Shown in pieces: positions 1 to 15,035 of a stretch of 64,000 bases of DNA. Source of the stretch: Flaccisagitta enflata (Eukaryota > Chaetognatha > Sagittoidea > Aphragmophora). The number at the start of each line of letters is the position of its first letter. Within the stretch, counting starts at the first letter, position 1. The notes under the pieces are model-generated. The model ran no database searches. It saw only the letters and a list, made by a program, of their open reading frames with translations, and was not told the DNA's origin. The stretch is taken from the NCBI GenBank assembly GCA_965153355.1, contig OZ231127.1, positions 12,958,001 through 13,022,000 on the forward strand. Reading direction: 5' to 3'. The translations under genes and the position numbers were made by a program.

Positions 1-1
1 T

Positions 2-1015
2 TATGGATACTGCACCAACTGCCGCCAACTTGACCATCCCAGCCAGACATGCCATTTCCAAACATACTGCAGTGTGTGTGAGCTAGAAAATTCACATGAG
101 CAGAGAAAATGTCCAGTTTTGCAAATGTCTGCCCCCCCTGTGCCAGTGGCACAAGTTGCGTGAGGAAGCCAAGCAGCCAATGAGGTAGCAAGGAGGCAGC
201 CCCATTCATTGTACATAGCCTTTGCTCAAGCCATCTCTAAACCCACTCAGGCCTCTGCAATTGCCTCGGATGTCTGTGATACTGTAGCTAGATTCTGGGA
301 TTTGTACAAACCATATATAGAGGAGCTCCCAGAACTTTCTCACATTGCAAATCCACTTGCCTATAGATGTAGTAGTCACCAACCGACTGTAGTTGAATGG
401 AGGGCTCTTGCCCAAAACTACCTTGTCAATATACAAATTAGGAAGGGAGGGGACGCAATAAACATTCTTCATAGTGAACCGGTGTCAAATAACACTTCTT
501 CAACCATGAAAACTATACCATCAGTGCAGGAAAAGACCATCATTCTGCATCTCGACAAAAAAGGGTACCATTACTGTCCTGGGGTGCCACCTGAATCCGC
601 TGATGAATACGCACTGCGTGCTGATCATGTACAGACAATTAGAGTTAGATCACCGATTGGAGTAGGGATGGAGGGAACCACTAAGACGGGCTCCACCACC
701 TTTAACCCAGGAGTGATAAGGGAGATTGCTACATGGAGGGCATCGCTTTTTGATATCTTGGTAGCCCCAAATGTTGCTAGGGAAGATGCACAAATGCTTC
801 GCAGCTTGGCAAATTCAACTGTGCCAAACCAAGTGCCAGAGGAAGGGCTTGTGCAGGAAACAAGTCAATCACATACAGCAGAACCAGTAACCAGTGAATG
901 TGTCTCAGACCAAATATTGGAGGAGGGAGAAGGATCCTGTGAAAGTGAACCAAGCCTTTCAGCAGCGGCAACATCAGAAAAGACAGCAGTAAAAGACGAA
1001 GAAATTCGCTTGTAA
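2..1015 (+). pseudogene. gag-like retroelement ORF with CCHC zinc knuckle, one in-frame stop
   Basis: One frame is open from base 2 to the TAA at 1013-1015, broken only by a TGA at 161-163. The part before the stop holds a CCHC zinc knuckle (C-x2-C-x4-H-x4-C, reading CTNCRQLDHPSQTC) and a second similar motif with x5 (CSVCELENSHEQRKC). Paired knuckles like these are typical of retroelement nucleocapsid. The part after the stop (first ATG at 209, 268 aa) has no domain I recognise. A GGD...GYHYCPG pattern is only loosely like an OTU-type protease, which is a guess. The C-terminal third is rich in E, S and T. The gene is truncated by the window edge. The TGA could be a disabling mutation or a readthrough site. 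Its 3' end abuts antisense DIS3 coding sequence. Confidence 0.5.
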
Positions 1016-2510
1016 GAATCTGCCGGATTTGACGCCTTCTTGAATCTCGGCCATCGGCAGATGAGGAGGATATTCTTGAAAGCGTCGACGGCCGGGTCGG
1101 TTCTCGGTCGCGTCGTGGACGACATCCCCGCCAGTTTCATAGTCTTCCTCGCACTTTGCTAGTTTATCGATGAGAGCGTCGCATCCGTTTAAGCTCGTGA
1201 TGTATTCTTTTAAAGTGAGCGTCTCGATTCCATCGGCCAAAGCCTTGTCTTTGTTGGCCCGATCGTTGGTGAGAAGCACCAAACGTCTCGCTCCTCCATC
1301 TCCGGCCGTTTTCACGTGAGTTTGGTACCTTCGAAGAGCGGAATTTTCGAAGTAGTACAATTAAGGGAATTATTTTTTCCTAGTCTTAACATAAAGACAA
1401 AGTATTGAATGATAGGAATATTTATCAAATCAATCATGCCATTTGGCAGCTTCTCTATACTATTCAAATCAATATATTACTATACAGGGAGGGTAAGGGG
1501 AAGAAAATCCTATGTAGTTTGACCCCGCGAGGAAGAAAATCAAAGGGGAGGGGGAAAGAAATCAAAGGTCGTGCAACATTACACACTCCTGATTGAATGA
1601 CAGGAATTGTTGTTTATAGTCATTCCTACCATTTGGCGGCTTCTCTGATGGCCCTATCATTTCGGTCATTGGCCGACTCTCCCTTGATCTGATCCACGAA
1701 CGTATCTTTGTGATGTTCGTTAACAAACACGTAAAAGTGTTTGTCGGTATTGGCGATGGAATCCTTGAGCCGCTTTAACGTGGGACCGGAGCGATGGCGG
1801 ACTTCTTGAAGCACCGTCTGAAGAATGGAACAAGCTCGCGTCTAGATTCTTCCAAATTTGAACCGCGGGTGATTCCTTCAACCAATATTTTTTGTCCAAA
1901 AATATGTATTGGAAACTTTGAGAATTCAAGAGTCCAAGTTGCTATTTTTCATTTCGATTTGACCCGCGCCATGGACCAACTTCCCCATATTAAGGGAAGT
2001 TGTAAATCATTCATGAAAAGCGAGGGTACTCTTTTTCAGTGGAGGAGAATGAGACTAGTCACCTGCAACAGAACGACATTGACGATGTTTTCATCTTCCA
2101 GAACGTCAAGTTGATGCAAAACCACATTGGTATCAACGATAATGAAGTGGGGATCCGGAACCAGGGAACTTATGCTTTGTAGATAAGGAAGAAAATTGGT
2201 CTAGAGTTAGATATAAAAGAGGTGTAGAAGAACAATTCAGATACATGAACAAAGTCTCACATGGATATAGATCCTTTAAACGAGACTACAATTACGTACT
2301 ACAACTACTACTTACAATTATTCACCTTTTGGGAAATTCCTTAGAAAGTAACGGACCGACCGTTAGGCCCGATTTTACGGCGGCCTCATTAGGGCATTCC
2401 TCACAACTCGGTAACCCACAATAAATATCGTCTCTCAAATAATGTTCGCGCACTACTTTTATAATCGAGCCTTTCTTGGTCTTTCGCAAGAATGTCTTTT
2501 GCTTCAACAT
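1010..2510 (-). CDS. DIS3: DIS3/RRP44 exosome ribonuclease, N-terminal PIN part (5' partial gene)
   Basis: DIS3 is the catalytic subunit of the RNA exosome, a 3'-5' exonuclease with a PIN endonuclease domain. Exons on the minus strand are 2510-2326, 2168-2063, 1817-1630 and 1328 to about 1010, with GT-AG junctions in phase. Exon 1 starts MLKQKTFLRKT and carries the CR3 cysteine motif (C31, C36, C39). Exon 2 has the PIN aspartate in VDTNVVLHQLD. Exon 3 has NEHHK and SANDRNDRAIR, and exon 4 has LTNDRANK. All match the family in order. The protein should continue for several hundred residues (CSD, RNB, S1), but after ...GRFLQAN the reading runs into the antisense of a retroelement ORF and no good splice donor is visible. 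The start is the ATG at 2510, as in known family members. The gene lies 124 bp from the end of the coiled-coil gene. Confidence 0.9.
1404..1650. repeat. Duplicated exon-3 end and donor region inside DIS3 intron 3
   Basis: Bases 1404-1455 and 1593-1650 are imperfect direct copies: both run TTGAATGAyAGGAAT ... CCATTTGGCrGCTTCTC. The right copy contains the true exon-3 end and its GTAGGA donor. In the left copy the donor has become GCATGA. Between them lies a purine-rich insert with GAAATCAAAGG motifs that recur near 58.8 kb and 60.85 kb. Confidence 0.6.
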
Positions 2511-2633
2511 TGTCACAAATCTAAGAAATGGCAAAATAATTTTCAACGATGCAACGAGTGATAATAAATAATTTGATGAATCGGAATGTGAAATGGACGG
2601 ATACTGCAACAAAATAGTGCAGACAAAAACAAT

Positions 2634-5600
2634 CTAAGCATGTTCCACGACTTGGAATCTTTCGCGACAGTCATCTTCGCAAGAGAGAATTTCTTGCAAC
2701 TTGCTTTTCAGCAAAAAGAACAAATTTTGCGACGTCTTTTCATCAAATCCAGTGAGTGCTACTTGAACAGCCGCGATCCAATTCTCGCAATTGGCGTTTA
2801 TCTCGGCCAATTTCCGAGAGCCATCGCGCGTTTTAAGGTCAGGGCGTCCGCCAGAGAGCGACAAGCAACTCATGATATCGTCAATGTCATCGTCGGATAG
2901 CTGTAGGATCTCCTTGGCCGTAGTTTTCGCGGCGCCGAGCATGTCGCCCTCGCCACTCGTGGACGTCGGTTTCATGGAGCTACGAAGTTTCCGGATGGAT
3001 TCAGCGGCTACCTTTTGATGCATCTCACAAGCGAATTTGGCGAATTGCATCAATGTCGCTTTCAGTAACTCTTGGAATTGATGAGCGACCGAAACTTGAC
3101 TTTGCAAAGCCGACAACTGGGACTCGCTCGTTTCCACCAAGTTTTCCATCTCTCGTCTCGCGACGACCTCCAACTCGGACAAGCTACCATCAGATTCCTT
3201 CAATTTCCTCGTTAGTTTCTTGAGTTCTTTATCCTTTATGCGTAAATCTTCCAGACTAGCTTTCAATTCTACATCTTTATTGACAGCTTCTTCTTGCAGC
3301 TTGGTGGCCTTTGATTTGAACAATTCGTTAGTTTTCCTCAGCGACTTGGCGCCGTCTTCAGAGGCTTTCAGTTTAGCTTCAAGCTGAAGAGAAGCCTGGA
3401 TGGCCTCGTGCTTTTCCGCCGTTACCAACGCCAATTTAGTTTTGGCGTCGTCGGCTATGGTTTTCTTCCGAGAGTTGTCCTTCTCCAAATTTTTGAGCTT
3501 TTCCTGCGAAGCCCCGAGTTCTATGGAAATTTTACTTCTCTCCAGCTCGCCCTCCTTGATAACAGCTTTCATCCTGCTCAACTCCAATCTGAGGGATTCA
3601 CCGTTTTGGGCGATTTGCATCTGCAGTTTCTTTTGGTCTTTCTCCCGCTGCTGCAATTGCCGTACCTCGCCGCTCAGCTTTTCTAATTCCCGATCTTTCG
3701 ATGCCACTTCCGACTCGATAGAGCTCAGTCGCTCTTGCAATTCTCCGCTGGCAGTCAGCAGGTCGCCGCATTTTAGTTTCAAGGCTTCTCTCTCAGCTTT
3801 CAGCGCGGTGTTAAGTCTTTTCAAATTCATCAAGCGACCACGTGAGATAGCTTGTTGCTTTTTCGACGCGCGATCATTCATCGTGACGGCCCTCGCCACC
3901 GTCGATTGGAAGGAATTCTTCAACTGTTTCAACGTATCAGCCTCACTTTCGGTGGTGATTTCTTCTGTCGCGGATGATTCCTCCAGATTTGATTTAGGTT
4001 CCTCATCCCTTCGATTCTGCTCCACCTGTTCGAGTCTCTGCCGCCAATCCGTGTTCACTCCCTCGAGCTTTCGTCTCCATTCTGCGTTAATCTTATCGAT
4101 TTGCAACCGTAGAGAGCCAATTTGTTCATTCAGCTCATCCGCCTTGGATCTTTCCTTCTCAAAAAGCGTCTTGGCTCTTTGCATATCCTTCTTTCCTTCA
4201 AAAGTCTCTAATCTAAGCCTCTCCACTTCGTCTCTCGACTTTAGATGCGCGTGTTGAACGTCATGGAGTGTTTTTTCCACTCGCTGCAGTTCAGAGACTA
4301 GTTTCTCTTTTCCCGCTTCCGCGGTAGTTTTAGCTTTTTCACAGAGCCTAAGATCCGACTCGACCATCTTCAATTTTACATTCGCTTCCTCTTCCAGCTT
4401 CTTGTAATTAAATCCATCCTTCAGTTGGCATTCCACGCTTTGAATTTTCGAGTTAAATCCTTCCCGTAACTCGTCCAGTTCGAATGTATGAGACTTGATT
4501 TTCACCATTTTCCTCGCGAGATCGACAGTCAACGTATCCAGCTTCTCGCGTAAGTCCAAATTTTCTTTTGTGACTTTCAGATTTTCATTGCGCAAAAAGA
4601 CCATTTCTTTGACTTTGCCCGTTAGTTGCGAGGCGTTGACTTGCAAATTTTTCGCCATCGCCTCCGCGGCGCACTTTTTCAGTTCCGTCTGAAGCTCTTC
4701 CACCCGTTTGGCTCTGCTTGTATGAGCTTTCTCCATGGCGTCAATCAGATCCTGTTTAGCTTGAATCAGTTCTTCGGATTGCCGCAATTGGGCCGAAAGC
4801 TTTCCACCCACACCTCCATCGGGCACCTTCGCATTCTTGTTCTTCCCAACGGGCTTCTGCTGAACCTGCGCTGTCGTTAGCACATTCTCCTTATTCGCCG
4901 TCGGTTGACAAGATTCCAGATCAAGAATTACTTTATTCTTCTCCTGCAGCTTTTCCTTCAACGCCAACTGCTCGCTCTTCAACTGCATCATCTCCAGTTC
5001 GCATTCTAAAATAGCGTCGGTGACGTGATTGATCTGATCGCATTTACTCGTCAAACTGGCTTGAATTTCCTTCTCGGCCTTGGATCGCGCGAGTGTTTCC
5101 ACTTTCTCATTCAACGCCGCATTTTCACGTTTTAGTCTTCCACATTCGTCAGCGGCGGCGTCCAATTTCTCCTTCATCTCCGCCTTGAGACCCTCGAAAC
5201 TGACTTTCAGATTGTTGGCGTCCGTTTCGAATACCACCTCTTGATTTTTGATCACGTTCTGCGTGTTGGTTTGCAGCTTTTGCAATTGTGTCACGATGCT
5301 TTGCAAATTGGCGGACTTCTCAGCTTCGACCTTGTGTTTTTCCCACGTAGTGACCAGTTCTTGCCTGACCGTTTCCAATTCTCGCTCTTTGGCTTCCATT
5401 AGTTTCTTATCCTTGTGCCTTTGATCGTTGAAAGCCTGCAGTAGAGTCTTAGCTTCCGTGTAACTGGCTTTGGTTTTGGATTCCCTTTCCTCCGCTTCCT
5501 TGAATAGACTTTGTAAGTTTTTATTTTCGCGTTCGGCCGCCTCTTTTGCTTCATTAGCTTCACTAACAAGACGTTCGTGGTCTTCCGCCTCGCGCGTTAA

Positions 5601-6281
5601 GGAACTTTCACGTCTCGACAGTATTTCTACTTCCGCCCTTGCCGCTTCCACTTTTCCCGTTACTTCCTCTTGAATCGCGGCGATTGTTCGTTCTCTTTCG
5701 CTTTTCGCTTCTTCTAGACCCGCAACGACGGATTTTAAAGACGCGATTTCGTTGTCACGCCCCTGTAACGAATCCTGATGTTCGGTGCGTAAAGTTTCCA
5801 ACTCGCCTACAGCGTGGGCTTTCTCTTGAGCAACGGTCGCCGCTTCACCTTCGACTTGGCTTAATTTAACTTCCAAGTCCGCGATTTGTTTATCCTTAAT
5901 CGTTAAAATCTTCAAAACTTTCTCATCTTTGGCTTCGGATTTCTCCTTCTCTCGCGAGACCACTACGTCCATCGCGGCGGCGATATTCGGGTTGGCCACT
6001 TGCAGTCGCTTCCATAATGACCACACAAATTCTTTGTCCGTTTTCAGCTGCGCGATCTCTTTCAGCAAAGCTAAATTGGTGAGCTTGAGTTCGTAAACGC
6101 TTTCTTCTCCTTGAGAGGAAGTGTTTTGATCACGCTCGGTCTGCGTTGTTAAAGTGGAGGATAAGCTTTCGTTCACGGAAGTGTCATCAGCGTCTTGTTC
6201 CACGAGAATGTCACGCGTTGCGGTCGTAGTTTCCGTCGCGTGAGACATGGTAGCGGAGCCCGATGAAATGGCGGAGGACAT
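2634..6281 (-). CDS. Large coiled-coil protein, intronless, function unknown
   Basis: This is a single uninterrupted ORF of 1215 aa. The first ATG is at 6281, a second in-frame Met is 11 residues later, and the stop is TAG. An S/T-rich acidic head of about 55 residues is followed by almost continuous heptad-like sequence rich in E, K, L, A and Q up to about residue 1100. A possible break lies near residues 460-490 (PTANKENVLTTAQVQQKPVG). The C-terminal 110 residues are less coiled and include an acidic DDDIDDIM stretch. I see no kinase, motor, GRIP, calponin-homology or transmembrane motif. The length and composition resemble golgins, centrosomal proteins or structural-maintenance-type rods, but I do not recognise the family. 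It is odd in having no intron over 3.6 kb while all neighbours are split. Confidence 0.85.
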   Translation of the reverse strand: MSSAISSGSATMSHATETTTATRDILVEQDADDTSVNESLSSTLTTQTERDQNTSSQGEESVYELKLTNLALLKEIAQLKTDKEFVWSLWKRLQVANPNIAAAMDVVVSREKEKSEAKDEKVLKILTIKDKQIADLEVKLSQVEGEAATVAQEKAHAVGELETLRTEHQDSLQGRDNEIASLKSVVAGLEEAKSERERTIAAIQEEVTGKVEAARAEVEILSRRESSLTREAEDHERLVSEANEAKEAAERENKNLQSLFKEAEERESKTKASYTEAKTLLQAFNDQRHKDKKLMEAKERELETVRQELVTTWEKHKVEAEKSANLQSIVTQLQKLQTNTQNVIKNQEVVFETDANNLKVSFEGLKAEMKEKLDAAADECGRLKRENAALNEKVETLARSKAEKEIQASLTSKCDQINHVTDAILECELEMMQLKSEQLALKEKLQEKNKVILDLESCQPTANKENVLTTAQVQQKPVGKNKNAKVPDGGVGGKLSAQLRQSEELIQAKQDLIDAMEKAHTSRAKRVEELQTELKKCAAEAMAKNLQVNASQLTGKVKEMVFLRNENLKVTKENLDLREKLDTLTVDLARKMVKIKSHTFELDELREGFNSKIQSVECQLKDGFNYKKLEEEANVKLKMVESDLRLCEKAKTTAEAGKEKLVSELQRVEKTLHDVQHAHLKSRDEVERLRLETFEGKKDMQRAKTLFEKERSKADELNEQIGSLRLQIDKINAEWRRKLEGVNTDWRQRLEQVEQNRRDEEPKSNLEESSATEEITTESEADTLKQLKNSFQSTVARAVTMNDRASKKQQAISRGRLMNLKRLNTALKAEREALKLKCGDLLTASGELQERLSSIESEVASKDRELEKLSGEVRQLQQREKDQKKLQMQIAQNGESLRLELSRMKAVIKEGELERSKISIELGASQEKLKNLEKDNSRKKTIADDAKTKLALVTAEKHEAIQASLQLEAKLKASEDGAKSLRKTNELFKSKATKLQEEAVNKDVELKASLEDLRIKDKELKKLTRKLKESDGSLSELEVVARREMENLVETSESQLSALQSQVSVAHQFQELLKATLMQFAKFACEMHQKVAAESIRKLRSSMKPTSTSGEGDMLGAAKTTAKEILQLSDDDIDDIMSCLSLSGGRPDLKTRDGSRKLAEINANCENWIAAVQVALTGFDEKTSQNLFFLLKSKLQEILSCEDDCRERFQVVEHA

Positions 6282-7378
6282 TTTGAAGCCGGAACGATAT
6301 AATAAAGTTTCAAAGTCATTTGAGGCTCACGGAGAAACGGAGCCGACATCCATAATTAACAATTTAGGCGTTAGATAAACATCGAACCAACCAGGGCAAC
6401 GTCGCTGTAAAACCGGAAACGCGAGACTTTCTCGACGCATTTTGAGGGGGCAACACACACGAGCACGGGCGTTCTGAGCGGCCACGTTTTTATCCGGGAG
6501 AGCAGCGAGATCCACAGAGTTATATTCAACGATTCTTTTCGCCCTCTTTTAGCGCGAGAGATGAAACTTTTTACTCGGCGAAAGACGGAATAAAAGGCCA
6601 GAGGCCCGGAGAGACCGAGATCATCGTGAAATCCTCCCTTTGCTTCTTTCTCTCTTCTACGCGCTTTCCGTTGCTATCCGTTCCGAACGCAAATCTTCCT
6701 CTTCGAAAAGGAGAATCTTTTTCCCCATTTCCCCTCTTGGTCCATCCGAATCAGAATTGAATGAGAAAGAACAAGAGTGTACGCAAGATGAGAGAAGCAA
6801 GAGATGAGAAAGGCCAAAATTCTGGCACCTAGATGACGAATTAAGCTAGACAACGAAGCGGGAGTGTCTTGAAGAATGGCAAATATAGACGATTGAAAGT
6901 ACGACATTGTAATTCAGTTAGGAACCCTTTCAGGATCCATCTCACGCGAGTGAACGTTCCTGTTGATTCACACCGTAGTGACCAGCTGATTGCGCTCATG
7001 GCGCCATGGTGACGGGACTCACTGACATGGATATCTTGAAGAGAACCCGCTAATGACTTTTCCTCGCTCACGATTGGCGCGGATGGGGGAAAGCGAGGAT
7101 CGCTGCAGAAGAAAGAAATGAATCATCCACGGCGTTGAAATTAAAATATTCCTTACCACCTCTTTGTTAGATCTAAAGCTTCCCCTCTCTTGGCCGCACA
7201 CTGCCGTACTACGATATTATTACTTTGTTTTAAAACATCGCAAGACACTGGCAAGGCAAAAAGACTACACCCACTTAGAAACACAACAACCTTTCTTCCC
7301 AGTACCTTTCGACCAACTACTGCATTTTTTGTCACTAATTTCTTCTCCCAATCCGGAATAAACATACCATCGATCTCA
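6282..7378. other. Divergent intergenic region between the coiled-coil gene and the rhodanese exon
   Basis: About 1.1 kb lies between two divergently transcribed starts (6281 on -, 7379 on +), so it presumably holds both promoters. The short ORFs inside are unsupported. I see no repeat family, TATA-like element or RNA gene that I can defend. Confidence 0.5.
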
Positions 7379-7577
7379 ATGCCGATGATAATGGACGGCC
7401 CGTCGTTGCTTTACGACTCTCCGACCGAAGACGGAACGATGATGACCGACGGACCACCGCCTCAGATCAAATGGATTAACGCATCCGCTCTTTACAATCG
7501 TATGCAAGTCAATCCCCACTCACTCCTGCTCATCGATGTGAGAGGCGCGGCCGCCTACCAAACAATGCACATTAAAG
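7379..7577 (+). CDS. Rhodanese-like domain protein, first exon only
   Basis: From the ATG at 7379 the frame gives 66 residues ending ...LLIDVRGAAAYQTMHIKG, followed directly by a good donor (AAAG|GTAAGA) at 7577/7578. The pattern WINASALYNRM...LLLIDVR..AYQ..HIKG is the start of a rhodanese fold, as in CDC25-type and MAP-kinase phosphatases and single-domain rhodaneses. The active-site loop would lie in a later exon. I found no convincing next exon on the + strand before TFIIS: the next 1.2 kb is a purine satellite. The gene may continue through a long intron, be broken, or be a remnant. The ATG could also be one of two nearby Mets (7385, 7391). Confidence 0.5.
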
Positions 7578-7603
7578 GTAAGACGGATGACCATTTAAGA
7601 GAC

Positions 7604-8785
7604 TAAAGAGCAGAGGAGATACAATGCAGGACGGAAGAGGGGGCAGAGCCCCGAAGAGAGAAAAAGAAGAGCAGACACATGAGTGCAGAGGAGTGAGAGA
7701 AGGGAAGGTGAGTGAAAGCGGAAATGCTGAGCATTAAGAAAAGAGCAGAGGAGTGAGAGCAGAGCAAGGGAGTTTAGAATAAGATAGAATGAATCAGAAA
7801 TTTATATAAGGCATGAGTTTCTTCATTTTATCATCTTCATTCGTCGTCTTCTGCCTTTCCATTGTCATCGTCCTTTCTCATCCGTCACCTTCCGCTTTCC
7901 CGTCGTTCTCCCGCTGCTCTTAAGCCGCTCTTCCAAACCCCGCTCTTCTGCTTTGAAAAACGCGCAAAATTAAACTCCTACATTAGAGAAGAGCAGAGGT
8001 GTGAAAGAAGAGCAGAAGAGTGAGAGAAGAGCAGAAGAGTGAGAGAAGAGCAAAGTAGTGAAAGAAGAGCAGAGGAGTGAAAGAAGAGCAGAGGAGTGAA
8101 AGAAGAGCAGAGGAGTGAAAGAAGAGCAGAGGAGTGAAAGAAGAGCAGAGGAGTGAAAGAAGAGCAGAGGAGTGAGAGAAGAGCAGAGTTGTGAGAGCAG
8201 AGGAGTGAAAGGGGAAGTGTGGATGAGTAAAGAGTAGAGAAGAGAGGAGCAGAAATGTGTGGAGAAGAGTAGTGAGAGGAGAAGAGAGGAAAGGAAGAGA
8301 AGAGAGGAAAGGAAGAGAAGAGGAGTGAGAGGAGAAGAGCAGAGTACAAAATGAACAAAAGAGTGAGAGAAGAGAAGAGTAAGAGAAGAGAAGAGTAAGA
8401 GAAGAGAAGAGTAAGAGAAGAGAAGAGTAAGAGAAGTTAGAGAGGAGGTAAGCAAGGGAGAAGAACAAAGGAATGAGAAGGGGAGGGCTAATTAGTAAAA
8501 GTAGTAAGGCGAGTAAGAGAAGAGCAGATGGGTGCGAACTGAGAAGAGAATGAGCAAATAAGAGAGGAGAAGAAGAACAGAAGAGAGGGATGAGAGGGGG
8601 GAGAAGAGGAGATGAGAGAGAGGAGATGAGAGGAAGGAGAAAAAGAGCAGATGACACCAAGGAGAAGAGCAGATGAGAGGGAGAAGAGCAGATGAGACGA
8701 AGAAGAAGAGCAGATGAGAGGAGCTGATAGAGTGAACAAGAGCAGATGAGAGAGCAGATGAGAGAGAAGAGTAGCGCACAATTTT
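7604..8785. repeat. Purine-strand satellite built on GAAGAGCAGA / GTGAGAGAAGAGCA
   Basis: About 1.2 kb in which nearly every unit on the + strand is a variant of GAGTGAAAGAAGAGCAGAG. The densest, most regular stretch is 7982-8200. The right third degrades into GAGCAGATGAGAG units. The long minus-strand ORFs over it (up to 297 aa) are artefacts: the pyrimidine strand rarely makes stops. Confidence 0.9.
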
Positions 8786-9666
8786 CAGAGTTGCTCCTGC
8801 CCAATACCAAATCCTTAGCCAGGGGCGCCTCAGTGGCCATAAACCTAGTCGACAGGCCTTGTATATCAAGCTTCATGGGCGAGTTTCATTGTGCTATCAG
8901 GAGTGAATACTAATTCATAATGCCCTTGTTTCGCATTGTACAGACTATGGCCATGAACCCAGTGGCACATGCAGAGTGATTGGTTCAAAACTACCAAACC
9001 GAAGGGAAGGATTTGAATAGATAAGATGGAAAGCATTTTGCTTAAATGTTCAAAATCGAAGCGTCAAAAAGTATTCCATGATCAAAACTGAATCCATCTT
9101 ATCTTCAATCAGAAATATAAATAATATGATACAAAATAGTAACCCTTAAAAGAAACAACGAAAGTAAATAAAATCCTATCCTCCAATTTGGGAGCATTGT
9201 AACTACTGCTAAATGACTATCTGACCTAAATGTGCCAACGACATACGTACTTCCTCAAAATCCGACAGATAACCGTATTATCAAGACTGGAGGACGAGTC
9301 ATCAATTCAGAACCATTTCTTACCGGAATGAACGGATCTATAGAACTTCAACATAAATCACAAACTGGGGAAACACTTGTTTGGAAAAAAATGTCTCTGT
9401 AAATCATAAAACAGGAGGGGAAAAATGAAAACAACTATCTTTGTCATTGTGAAAGTTAATTCACGGGCAATAAAATGAGAGAATGACACAGAAAAAGATG
9501 AATACAAGGTTGCATGAGATTTGTAGTCGTATGAGATTTACGAAGTAAATGATGAAATTTTTGAATTGCAAGCGAATGGCACAGAAAGCTCTTTCATTCA
9601 AAAACCGGATGGCGAGAACATGAAATGTCGCGGATACCACTTGAAAGTACAGACGCAAAAAAGATT
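8786..9666. other. Spacer 3' of TFIIS, nothing recognised
   Basis: Unique-looking, AT-rich sequence between the purine satellite and the TFIIS stop codon. I see no ORF with family resemblance, no tandem repeat and no clear polyadenylation signal on the minus strand. Confidence 0.4.
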
Positions 9667-14671
<5,005 letters not shown>

Positions 14672-15035
14672 TGTCGTTACAGCTGATGTCTTAAAATGCA
14701 AGATTTGGCTAAAAAGAAAAAGAAATCAAAGAAATCAAATGTAGAAATCAAGAAATGTAGAAGTAGCGAAATCTCGAAATGAGCAAGATTCAAGGTTGTG
14801 GCAGCCTTTTTGCTTCGTGGAATGAGTCGAGAGGTACGAGGAATGACGAACACTGACTACGCGTCTAAATATTAAGTAAAATGATGGTTGAACGAATGCG
14901 CTCTGCGCAGAGTAACAGTCCGTGACCATAGAAATTTCGTGAAAGTTGCCATAACGGCATTAAATAAGCATGGGCCGATGACGATGTGTGTATTAGAAAG
15001 TGAACATGGCCCACCACGCTGGGAGGAGTCACTGT
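14672..15035. other. Spacer between cyclophilin and TFIIS
   Basis: 364 bp between the cyclophilin stop and the TFIIS start, both on the minus strand, so it should contain the TFIIS promoter. No repeat or other gene is visible. Confidence 0.4.

Noticed and set aside
3400-4257. 285-aa Ser-rich ORF on the + strand
   Set aside because: Antisense shadow of the coiled-coil gene, whose own frame shows the clear protein.
7970-8876. Minus-strand Leu/Ser-rich ORFs of up to 297 aa
   Set aside because: Pyrimidine strand of a purine satellite; composition alone keeps the frames open.
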